DNA from: an uncultured Rhizobiaceae group bacterium
Lineage (GTDB): Bacteria > Pseudomonadota > Alphaproteobacteria > Rhizobiales > Rhizobiaceae
Assembly (NCBI GenBank): GCA_937923355.1
Contig: CALAIO010000127.1
Location: 1 to 6,828, forward strand
Direction of reading: 5' to 3'
DNA length: 6,828 nt
Below the pieces are notes generated by a model. That model was not told where the DNA came from and did no database searches. It saw nothing but the letters and a program-made list of their open reading frames with translations. Both the position numbers and the translations under genes were made by a program. Below, piece after piece: positions 1 through 5,386 of this stretch (its first letter is position 1; each line of letters starts with the position of its first letter).

Positions 1-127
1 CGCTGGGCAGATTGCACTAGATCAAATACGCGCTTTGGATAAGGCGAGATTCAAAAAACGATTGGGTAAAGTTGAGGAAAATACAGCTAAAATGATTTTT
101 AGTAGTTTGATTGAGATGTTCAAATAA
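1..127 (+). CDS. C-terminal fragment of a MazF/PemK-family toxin (mRNA interferase), 5' end outside window
   Basis: An open frame enters from the left edge (codons start at base 2) and ends at TAA 125-127, giving about 41 residues. The segment LDQIRALDKARFKKRLGK, followed by a helical tail ending SSLIEMFK, matches the C-terminal signature of MazF/PemK toxins from memory: a strand with L-D-Q-I-R-x-h-D-K-x-R, then a K-h-G-K turn and a last helix. Members of this family are sequence-specific endoribonucleases, about 110 residues long, neutralised by a small antitoxin normally encoded just upstream; that gene would lie outside this window. The catalytic N-terminal part cannot be seen, so activity is unknown. 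The stop codon is followed directly, in the same frame, by the ATG of the next gene. The family call rests on a short segment. Confidence 0.66.
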   Translation, partial: AGQIALDQIRALDKARFKKRLGKVEENTAKMIFSSLIEMFK

Positions 128-1387
128 ATGCCATATTCCTTTGTCCAGCTTCTAACCATAGATGAACCGCATTTGGTTGAGCGGTATAATCGTGCTTTGA
201 AGGCTTTTGATTTAAAGCCTGTGAAGCTCGATACGTTCCGTATAGATATGACGGGTTTCTCACCTGAGGTCGCCGAGGCGCTTGGGGATGAGGACTATCT
301 CGATCACAAGAAGGTCAATCGTAGGTTTATCATTTTGTCACCTGAGCAAGTCACGCTTTCAGTGATACATGAATCCTTCTCTAACACACGCGATTTGATG
401 CTTGAGTTTTTTGAGCGTAATCGCCGTGTACTTTATGCCTTGACGATTAAAGATGTAGTCTTCGGCGAGATTGAAGATAATGTCTTTGAGATCGACGACA
501 TTGATGATCTGCTTTCTATCGAGCAAGTTGAATTTAAAATCGGAACCCATGAAAACCTGACTGAGAAAACCAATCAGCTCAACATGATGATTGATCGCTT
601 GCTCAAGCAACCAGATGCTTGGCGTGACGATGATATGCTCAATGAAATGGTGGAAATCGTTAAGCAAACGGGCGACATTCGCGACAATGCGCTGGTGCCG
701 GAAGAAGTGTTATTCAGACATGAAACGTTTTGGGCCAATCATTTTGGCGGGATTTATGTTTTTAACGATGATGGTTTAATTACTGTGATTTGCGATCCTT
801 CTGCACGTGGTTTTAGAAAATCAAAACCCTGGCAGGTTGGTTATCTCGACATCAATGACAAGAAACGCGTTTATGAATTTCTTGAAAGCAGTGGGCGGCT
901 TCAGCCGCCACTTGGTTCCTGGATTGAGCGTGCTCGGTTACTGGATTTCAGAAAACACATGGCTGCGATTTGGCTGGCTGAGCAAGAGGGGGATGAGTTG
1001 CCTCATTCGCTCATAAACCAGACATGGGTTCGCCGCTGGATGCGAGAAAACTCAAAACTTGTTAAAGACAATAATATCATTCCGTTGATTGACTGGGCGA
1101 CAGACGAAGCTGATGACTGGAAGCAAATTCAAATGTCAAATGTTGAGGATGATTTGAAGTTTGTCTTGTGCCGCGCGTTGCCAGAGCATCAGGATATGGC
1201 GCTAACCAATAGGCTGATATCACATTATGTGCCGTTTGATTTTATCTCACGGTTTGAATTTAATAGGCCTGACTTTCATCGTGATCGTGAAAACTGGTCT
1301 GATGGCTATTCTGATTTTGTGGCAAAAGCTCTAGAGAATACCTATCTTAAGGACAAAGAACGTGTCTATGAAGAATTATATCTTTAG
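128..1387 (+). CDS. Conserved protein of unknown function, soluble, DUF6638-like
   Basis: This 419-residue protein has no signal peptide and no convincing membrane segment, so it is probably cytoplasmic. It is rich in acidic residues, including an Asp/Glu cluster near residues 115-130 (EIEDNVFEIDDIDDLL). A helical stretch follows at about 140-182, then a mixed region around 190-240 with aromatic and glycine residues (FWANHFGGIYVF, 201-212). The C-terminal half is Trp/Arg rich (WVRRWMRENSK, 300-310). I see no catalytic motif I can name. The overall look recalls the alphaproteobacterial DUF6638 family, but that is from memory. The start at 128 is the first ATG after the upstream stop. It has only a weak purine stretch before it, so translation may depend on coupling to the upstream gene; the next in-frame ATG (248) would remove 40 residues. 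The 28-base gap to the next gene suggests one operon with the DUF2333-like gene. Confidence 0.85.
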   Translation: MPYSFVQLLTIDEPHLVERYNRALKAFDLKPVKLDTFRIDMTGFSPEVAEALGDEDYLDHKKVNRRFIILSPEQVTLSVIHESFSNTRDLMLEFFERNRRVLYALTIKDVVFGEIEDNVFEIDDIDDLLSIEQVEFKIGTHENLTEKTNQLNMMIDRLLKQPDAWRDDDMLNEMVEIVKQTGDIRDNALVPEEVLFRHETFWANHFGGIYVFNDDGLITVICDPSARGFRKSKPWQVGYLDINDKKRVYEFLESSGRLQPPLGSWIERARLLDFRKHMAAIWLAEQEGDELPHSLINQTWVRRWMRENSKLVKDNNIIPLIDWATDEADDWKQIQMSNVEDDLKFVLCRALPEHQDMALTNRLISHYVPFDFISRFEFNRPDFHRDRENWSDGYSDFVAKALENTYLKDKERVYEELYL

Positions 1388-1404
1388 GCGCCAGAAGAAT
1401 TTAT

Positions 1405-1410
1405 AAGGGA
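1405..1410 (+). promoter_or_regulatory. Ribosome binding site of the DUF2333-like gene
   Basis: AAGGGA lies five bases before the ATG at 1416, inside the short gap after the preceding stop codon. It supports this start and independent ribosome loading within the presumed operon. Confidence 0.6.
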
Positions 1411-1415
1411 ACATC

Positions 1416-2540
1416 ATGCTTGATCCAGTGATTGCATTTTTTAGTTCAATTTTTCAGCTAATAGGAGCTGCTATCGGGAAGTTTATTCTGTTGCTGCTTT
1501 CGCCATTTATTTGGATCAGAAACCTCTATCGCAGTTCTGGCTGGATATTGAAGGTTCTTATTGCAGTGTTACTTCTTTGCATAATTATTCCTTATGGCTA
1601 CTTTATTTGGAATGTTAGCTGGATAAGAAGTTACGATACAAATTATACAGCGAAATTTGATTTTAAGAGAATTGAAGTGCAGGCTGGTGAAGAACTTCGT
1701 GTGGATGGCGGCACAGATAGCAACCGCACTTGTGGACGTTCTGGTATTGTAGAAGTTGCGACTGAATTAGTTGATTTTAATGTAAACCAAAATGTATGGA
1801 TATCGGCCAGCCTTCCTTATCGTCTAGGGTTGTTCGGTATCTCGTGGGATTCGACACCTTGGATGGATAATAAGGCAACATTTCAACGCGGCGTTCATCG
1901 TGCTGTAAAAGCAACCACTATTGAACTTCAGGAAGCTTTGGGACGTGAAAGAGGGACTTCTGAACGCGATAAAAATTTAAACAAGGCACTCGGGCTTTTA
2001 CAAATTTCTGAATACAATTGGTATGTAGGTTTAAACCCTCCTGGTGTTAAGCAGACCTCGTGGTCTTCTTACCGCGGAGCTATTACAGAATTTAAGCAAT
2101 ATAATTCTCGGCTTGAAAAATGTAATGCAGCTTTTGATGCTCGTGCGGATAATCTTAGTGGGTTGATGGATCGCATTGCAAAAGATATTGGTTCTACAAC
2201 AGCCGTTATTAAAAGTCGTGCTGAAAGCCATAACGGGGGCTGGTTTGATATGCGTGCTGATAATACCTTCATGGAAGCGCATGGACAGCTTTATGCTTAT
2301 CTTGGGATTTTGAAAGCTGCCCGAAGCGATTTTAATGATATTATTGAGAAACGTGCATTAGACAGTTTGTGGGCAAATATGATCGGGCAGTTAGAAAATG
2401 CAGTAGAGCTTAATCCGCTTATTATTTCTAATGGTGATGAGGATGGTTTTGTAATGCCGACTCACCTTACAACGATGGGTTTTTATATTTTGCGGGTCAG
2501 AACAAATTTGACTGAAATGCGTGATGTGTTGAAAAGCTAA
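1416..2540 (+). CDS. DUF2333-like inner-membrane protein of unknown function
   Basis: This 374-residue protein has a hydrophobic N-terminus. One apolar stretch covers about residues 4-34 and a second, clear transmembrane helix about 43-68 (core ILKVLIAVLLLCIIIPYGYF), with basic residues between them at 35-46. The remaining 300 residues are polar. They carry a Gly/Asp-rich strand region (about 85-125), a SWDSTPWMDNKATFQRG stretch near 143-159 and long helical segments rich in charged residues, so the bulk is probably a soluble domain on the periplasmic side. Its size, N-terminal membrane anchor and motifs resemble the DUF2333 family (PF10095) of proteobacterial inner-membrane proteins, whose function is not known to me. 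The start is supported by AAGGGA five bases upstream. Spacing suggests co-transcription with the preceding gene. Codon use looks more AT-rich than in the trp gene downstream. Confidence 0.83.
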   Translation: MLDPVIAFFSSIFQLIGAAIGKFILLLLSPFIWIRNLYRSSGWILKVLIAVLLLCIIIPYGYFIWNVSWIRSYDTNYTAKFDFKRIEVQAGEELRVDGGTDSNRTCGRSGIVEVATELVDFNVNQNVWISASLPYRLGLFGISWDSTPWMDNKATFQRGVHRAVKATTIELQEALGRERGTSERDKNLNKALGLLQISEYNWYVGLNPPGVKQTSWSSYRGAITEFKQYNSRLEKCNAAFDARADNLSGLMDRIAKDIGSTTAVIKSRAESHNGGWFDMRADNTFMEAHGQLYAYLGILKAARSDFNDIIEKRALDSLWANMIGQLENAVELNPLIISNGDEDGFVMPTHLTTMGFYILRVRTNLTEMRDVLKS

Positions 2541-2638
2541 CCCAGCAAAATGCTTCTGACGCATTAGTATTTCTAATGAAAACTATTATAGTGTTGAATT
2601 TATTGTAATTTTTTCAATCTAGGCATAATTCCAATTAT

Positions 2639-2658
2639 ACAACCTATAGTTGTTTTTT
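2639..2658 (+). terminator. Weak candidate terminator for the DUF6638-like/DUF2333-like unit
   Basis: A five-base-pair stem (ACAAC/GTTGT) with loop CTATA runs directly into six T residues (2653-2658). The stem is short and AT-rich, so termination would be inefficient. It is the only hairpin with a T-run that I see after the stop at 2540; a separate small inverted repeat (CATTAG/CTAATG, 2562-2578) lacks a T tract. Confidence 0.25.
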
Positions 2659-2659
2659 A

Positions 2660-2689
2660 TTTACATATACACGCAATTATTGTTATACA
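2660..2689 (+). promoter_or_regulatory. Candidate sigma-70-type promoter upstream of the structured leader/small RNA
   Basis: TTTACA (2660-2665, five of six matches to TTGACA) is separated by 18 bases from TATACA (2684-2689, four of six matches to TATAAT). Transcription would begin near 2696, just before the first hairpin of the structured element. The surroundings are strongly AT-rich, which raises the chance of random matches, but the position relative to the structured RNA is right. Confidence 0.45.
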
Positions 2690-2695
2690 TGTTAC

Positions 2696-2835
2696 ACGCT
2701 CCGATAGATATTGGAGGCAACGAAACATGTATTACTGGTCCCCCTGCTATAGATCAGTATTGCGTGTACCTGCCCAAGGGTAGGTTGTTAAACAGGGAGA
2801 TCTGAACCAATCCGCCCGGTTCAGATCTTCCGCCC
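2696..2835 (+). ncRNA. Candidate structured small RNA or cis-leader, family unknown
   Basis: This GC-richer block in AT-rich surroundings holds four consecutive hairpins. H1 pairs 2699-2705 with 2710-2716 (7 bp, loop AGAT). H2 pairs TACTGGTC 2733-2740 with GATCAGTA 2752-2759. H3 pairs 2768-2774 with 2779-2785. H4 pairs 2795-2808 with 2818-2831, a 14-bp stem with one G-T pair and the 9-base loop AATCCGCCC. CCCTG (2742-2746) in the H2 loop can also pair with CAGGG (2793-2797), giving a possible pseudoknot that competes with the outer pairs of H4. A promoter sits just upstream. No T-run follows H4, so the 3' end is uncertain and transcripts may run on into the trp leader. I could not assign it to a known RNA class. 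The alternative is a leader containing the small ORF at 2727-2783. Confidence 0.42.
2727..2783 (+). CDS. Possible 18-codon small ORF inside the structured leader
   Basis: ATG at 2727 is preceded by a perfect GGAGG (2713-2717) at nine-base spacing and reads MYYWSPCYRSVLRVPAQG before TAG at 2781-2783. The ribosome site is better than those of several real genes here. It is, however, buried in hairpin H1, whose 3' arm contains GGAG, and the stop codon lies in hairpin H3. The peptide is aromatic-rich (three Tyr, one Trp) but has no run of a single amino acid as attenuator peptides usually have. It may be a regulated upstream ORF or a chance reading of a structural RNA. Confidence 0.22.
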   Translation: MYYWSPCYRSVLRVPAQG

Positions 2836-2841
2836 CGACTT

Positions 2842-2869
2842 CTTTCACCAAAAACTCTTGCGCGATAAT
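2842..2869 (+). promoter_or_regulatory. Candidate trp leader promoter
   Basis: GATAAT (2864-2869) matches the -10 consensus at five of six positions. The best upstream partner is the poor CTTTCA at 2842-2847, with a 16-base spacer. A start near 2876 would leave only a few bases before the trpL ATG at 2882. An alternative -10, CATACT (2870-2875), would place the start on the ATG itself. Both fit the leaderless or near-leaderless trpL transcripts described for rhizobia. Confidence 0.42.
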
Positions 2870-2881
2870 CATACTGTCGTT

Positions 2882-2938
2882 ATGACTATCGATATGAGAC
2901 ATTTAATTTCACAAGCATGGTGGTGGGGCAGCTTTTAG
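2882..2938 (+). CDS. trpL: trp leader peptide TrpL (18 residues, three consecutive Trp)
   Basis: The ORF reads MTIDMRHLISQAWWWGSF and stops at TAG 2936-2938. Three tandem TGG codons (2918-2926) form the tryptophan sensor: ribosome stalling here decides between the antiterminator and terminator downstream. There is no Shine-Dalgarno sequence, which agrees with the leaderless trpL mRNAs known from Sinorhizobium meliloti, whose shorter peptide also carries three Trp. An internal ATG at 2894 would give a 14-residue form, close to the S. meliloti length, so the exact start is uncertain. The stop codon is part of the antiterminator arm, which couples ribosome position to RNA folding. In S. meliloti the released peptide also has trans roles in antibiotic-related regulation; whether that holds here is unknown. 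Confidence 0.88.
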   Translation: MTIDMRHLISQAWWWGSF

Positions 2939-3004
2939 CGGCCACTGATTTGCTATGTGAATAAATCAAGCCGCTAGGTAAAATCCTGAGCGGCTTTTGT
3001 TTTG
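2918..3004 (+). promoter_or_regulatory. trp transcription attenuator (sensor codons, antiterminator, terminator)
   Basis: The alternative folds can be read directly. The antiterminator pairs TAGCGGC (2936-2942, starting at the trpL stop) with GCCGCTA (2970-2976), seven perfect pairs plus possible G-T extensions. The terminator pairs AGCCGCT (2969-2975) with AGCGGCT (2989-2995). The strand GCCGCT is shared, so the two folds exclude each other. A third pairing, GTGG within the Trp codons (2920-2923 or 2923-2926) with CCAC (2942-2945), can block the antiterminator when ribosomes are absent or have passed. Stalling at the Trp codons covers that segment and frees the antiterminator, turning trpE(G) on. 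Confidence 0.88.
2969..3004 (+). terminator. Intrinsic terminator of the trp attenuator
   Basis: Seven GC-rich pairs (2969-2975 with 2989-2995) can be extended by AGG/CCT across a one-base bulge, leaving the loop TAAAAT. The run TTTGTTTT follows. It lies 47 bases before the trpE(G) start, as expected for an attenuator rather than an end-of-operon terminator. Confidence 0.88.
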
Positions 3005-3035
3005 GTGTTCGGGATTGATAGTTCGAGCTGCCAAT

Positions 3036-3042
3036 AGAGGGA
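3036..3042 (+). promoter_or_regulatory. Ribosome binding site fixing the trpE(G) start
   Basis: AGAGGGA lies eight bases before the ATG at 3051. It decides the start: a longer reading from TTG at 2997 would begin inside the attenuator's T-run and has no such site. Confidence 0.8.
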
Positions 3043-3050
3043 ATAAACGG

Positions 3051-5207
3051 ATGGTATCCGCAACGATTGAATTTGAAACGCAAGGCGGTGTTCGCGTTGA
3101 GCGCGAAAGCTTTCCAAGTGATTATGCAACAGCCATTGATAGTACACTTGATAAGGTGAACTCGCAGCGTGGTGCAGTACTTTCTTCAAATTATGAATAT
3201 CCGGGTCGCTATACACGTTGGGATACAGCCATCGTCAATCCGCCGTTCGGCATCGAGGCTCAAGGGCGCGATGTTAAGCTGATTGCATATAATAAACGCG
3301 GCAGTATTTTTCTTGAACCACTGTTAAAACTCATTCAGGCACATGATCATGTTGCCAATGCTTCCTTAGATGGTGATACGGTGACTTTGCGTGTGATCGA
3401 ACGCGGTGGTGTTGTCAGTGAAGAAGAACGCTCGCGTGCGCCCACTGTGTTTTCTGTTGTTCGTGCGATTGTTGATCTTTTTCGTTCTGATGAAGATCCT
3501 AATCTGGGTCTCTTTGGCGCCTTTGGTTATGACCTTGCGTTTCAGTTTGATGATCTCGAATTCAAGATGGATCGTGGCGAAAGTCAGCGCGATTTGGTTT
3601 TGTTTTTGCCAGACGAAATCCTTGTCGTAGATCATCACCAAGCGATTGCATGGCATGATAAGTATGAATTCTCAATTGGCGATGTTTCAACTAGAAGTAT
3701 TCCGCGCGAGGTTATCGAAGAACCATTTAAACCTTCAGATGTTGTCCCACCAAAAGGCGATCATGTGCCTGGTGAGTATGCTGCCATGGTTGAAAAGGCT
3801 AAAGAGAAATTTATTCGTGGCGATCTGTTTGAAGTTGTTCCGGGACAAATGTTTTATGAGCAATGCAAAACACAACCTGCAGAAATTTCACGCAAGTTGA
3901 AGTCGATCAATCCGTCACCTTATTCTTTCTTTATCAATTTGGGTGATCAGGAATATCTGGTGGGTGCATCGCCTGAAATGTTCGTTCGTGTTTCTGGTCG
4001 TCGCATCGAGACATGCCCTATTTCTGGCACTATCAAGCGTGGTCGTGATGCGATAGAAGACAGCGAGCAAATTCTCAAACTGCTGAATTCCAAAAAAGAC
4101 GAGTCTGAACTGACCATGTGTTCCGACGTAGACCGTAATGACAAGTCGCGTGTCTGTGAGCCAGGCAGTGTGAAGGTTATCGGCCGTCGCCAAATTGAGA
4201 TGTATTCAAAACTTATTCATACGGTCGACCACATTGAAGGCCGTCTTCGTGAGGGCATGGATGCGTTTGACGGTTTCCTGTCTCACGCTTGGGCAGTGAC
4301 TGTTACAGGCGCGCCAAAGCTTTGGGCAATGCGCCACATTGAAGAGAATGAAAAATCTCCTCGTGCATGGTATGGCGGCGCAGTAGGTGTTGTACATTTC
4401 AATGGTGACATGAATACCGGCCTTACGCTTCGTACCGTTCGTATTAAAGATGGTATTGCCGAAGTGCGGGCAGGGGCGACGCTTCTATTTGATTCAGACC
4501 CGATGGAAGAAGAACGCGAGACTGAACTGAAAGCCTCCGCTATGCTGATTGCTATTCGTGAAGCGGGAAAAAGTAATGATGCCGATAGTGCTCGTGATAC
4601 TGCTCAGGTGGGTAAGGGGCGCAAAATTCTTCTGGTCGATCATGAAGATTCATTTGTTCACACACTAGCCAACTATTTCCGCCAGACAGGCGCAGAGGTT
4701 GTAACCGTTCGCTCACCACTTGCAGATGATACACTTGCAACACACAAACCTGATCTAGTCGTCTTGTCACCCGGTCCTGGTAGTCCAAAGGATTTTGATT
4801 GTGCTGCGACCATTGAAAAGGTTCGTGCCCATGATTTGCCGATCTTTGGCGTCTGTCTTGGACTTCAGGCAATTGCTGAGAGTTATGGAGGTGAATTAAA
4901 GCAACTTGATATTCCAATGCACGGCAAACCCTCACGCATTAACGTCAATGAACCGGGTATCGTTTTCTCTGGTCTTGAAGATGAAATCACAATTGGGCGA
5001 TATCATTCCATTCATGCAGACCCACAAAAACTCCCCAACGAATTTATGATTACCGCTCTTACGGAAGATGGTATTATAATGGGGATTGAGCATGTCAATG
5101 AACCGGTTGCAGCTGTTCAATTTCATCCGGAAAGCATCATGTCTCTGGGTGGTGAAGCAGGGATGCGGATGATTGAAAATGTAGTTGCGCATTTGGGACG
5201 ACAATAA
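3051..5207 (+). CDS. trpE(G): Anthranilate synthase, fused TrpE and TrpG components
   Basis: The 718-residue enzyme converts chorismate and glutamine to anthranilate, the first step of tryptophan synthesis, in the cytoplasm. Residues 1 to about 510 form the chorismate-binding TrpE part. It carries CPISGT (322-327), the acidic motif [16 protein letters not shown] (353-368), [11 protein letters not shown] (417-427) and [10 protein letters not shown] (475-484). NPSPYSFF (287-294), ASPEMF (306-311) and YPGRYTRWD (50-58) lie where tryptophan feedback binding is expected. After a linker (about 505-523), residues 525-718 are a class I glutamine amidotransferase with LSPGPGSP (572-579), nucleophile Cys602 in GVCLG, and His692/Glu694 in QFHPES. 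The fused form and length (about 729 residues in S. meliloti) are characteristic of rhizobia. All catalytic motifs look intact. Expression is controlled by the upstream attenuator. Confidence 0.97.
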   Translation: MVSATIEFETQGGVRVERESFPSDYATAIDSTLDKVNSQRGAVLSSNYEYPGRYTRWDTAIVNPPFGIEAQGRDVKLIAYNKRGSIFLEPLLKLIQAHDHVANASLDGDTVTLRVIERGGVVSEEERSRAPTVFSVVRAIVDLFRSDEDPNLGLFGAFGYDLAFQFDDLEFKMDRGESQRDLVLFLPDEILVVDHHQAIAWHDKYEFSIGDVSTRSIPREVIEEPFKPSDVVPPKGDHVPGEYAAMVEKAKEKFIRGDLFEVVPGQMFYEQCKTQPAEISRKLKSINPSPYSFFINLGDQEYLVGASPEMFVRVSGRRIETCPISGTIKRGRDAIEDSEQILKLLNSKKDESELTMCSDVDRNDKSRVCEPGSVKVIGRRQIEMYSKLIHTVDHIEGRLREGMDAFDGFLSHAWAVTVTGAPKLWAMRHIEENEKSPRAWYGGAVGVVHFNGDMNTGLTLRTVRIKDGIAEVRAGATLLFDSDPMEEERETELKASAMLIAIREAGKSNDADSARDTAQVGKGRKILLVDHEDSFVHTLANYFRQTGAEVVTVRSPLADDTLATHKPDLVVLSPGPGSPKDFDCAATIEKVRAHDLPIFGVCLGLQAIAESYGGELKQLDIPMHGKPSRINVNEPGIVFSGLEDEITIGRYHSIHADPQKLPNEFMITALTEDGIIMGIEHVNEPVAAVQFHPESIMSLGGEAGMRMIENVVAHLGRQ

Positions 5208-5266
5208 TCTATTCCATGTGATATTTGCTACATTTTGTGCCTGTAAATTAATTATGGCGCAAAAAA

Positions 5267-5310
5267 ATATGTGTTATGTCGTATTTTTGATATGAATTAT
5301 GTCGTTTTTA
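5267..5310 (+). repeat. Tandem imperfect direct repeat, candidate operator
   Basis: Two 21-base units (5267-5287 and 5290-5310) match at 17 positions. Both have ATATG, two variable bases, then the shared core TTATGTCGT (5274-5282 and 5297-5305) and a T-run. The 23-base period is close to two helical turns, so two protein subunits could bind on the same DNA face. The second unit runs into the best -35 candidate for the transporter gene. Confidence 0.4.
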
Positions 5311-5335
5311 CTCGCAACGCAGTGTGTTTTATGCT
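5307..5335 (+). promoter_or_regulatory. Candidate promoter of the betaine/choline-type transporter operon
   Basis: TTTACT (5307-5312, four of six matches) and TATGCT (5330-5335, four of six) are 17 bases apart. Transcription would start near 5342 with a leader of about 45 bases. The -35 overlaps the end of the tandem repeat. The match is moderate. Confidence 0.3.
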
Positions 5336-5352
5336 TTCTTCCTTTTCGTTGA

Positions 5353-5369
5353 ATTCAGATAAACTGAAT
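5353..5369 (+). repeat. Small inverted repeat in the transporter leader
   Basis: ATTCAG and CTGAAT flank the loop ATAAA, giving six perfect pairs that end seven bases before the ribosome site. It could be a leader hairpin or a small operator. Confidence 0.3.
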
Positions 5370-5375
5370 CTCATT

Positions 5376-5383
5376 GGGAGAAG
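5376..5383 (+). promoter_or_regulatory. Ribosome binding site of the substrate-binding protein gene
   Basis: GGGAGAAG, with GGAG at 5377-5380, sits six bases from the ATG at 5387. It is strong and well placed, in line with a highly expressed secreted protein. Confidence 0.75.
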
Positions 5384-5386
5384 AAA

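Larger units (their letters stand above)
2882..3004 (+). ncRNA. Probable attenuated trp leader RNA, rnTrpL-like
   Basis: Termination at the attenuator would release an RNA of roughly 120-130 nucleotides. In S. meliloti the equivalent transcript, rnTrpL, acts as a trans small RNA on other mRNAs. The conserved architecture (near-leaderless ORF, three Trp codons, terminator) makes the same transcript likely here. A trans role is inference from the relative. Confidence 0.5.

Noticed and set aside
2549..2578. Overlapping small inverted repeats (AATGC/GCATT and CATTAG/CTAATG) just after the DUF2333-like gene
   Set aside because: Stems are five or six AT-rich pairs, mutually exclusive, and no T-run follows, so they do not qualify as a terminator.
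2696..2835. Identification of the structured element as 6S RNA
   Set aside because: The 5' and 3' ends do not pair to form the closing stem, and the length is shorter than typical 6S RNA. A loose GTCCCC-type resemblance is not enough.
2997..3050. N-terminal extension of trpE(G) from TTG at 2997
   Set aside because: It would start in the T-run of the attenuator terminator and has no ribosome site, whereas ATG 3051 has AGAGGGA eight bases upstream and gives the usual protein length.
4552..4935. Minus-strand open frame of 127 codons inside trpE(G)
   Set aside because: It lies wholly opposite the highly conserved amidotransferase region, has no recognisable domain, and looks like an antisense shadow. 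The same holds for the other minus-strand frames opposite the DUF genes, trpE(G) and the transporter genes.
5208..5266. Intrinsic terminator after trpE(G)
   Set aside because: No GC-rich hairpin with a T-run is visible. The seven-A run at 5261-5267 has no matching stem, so the end of the trp transcript is not resolved.
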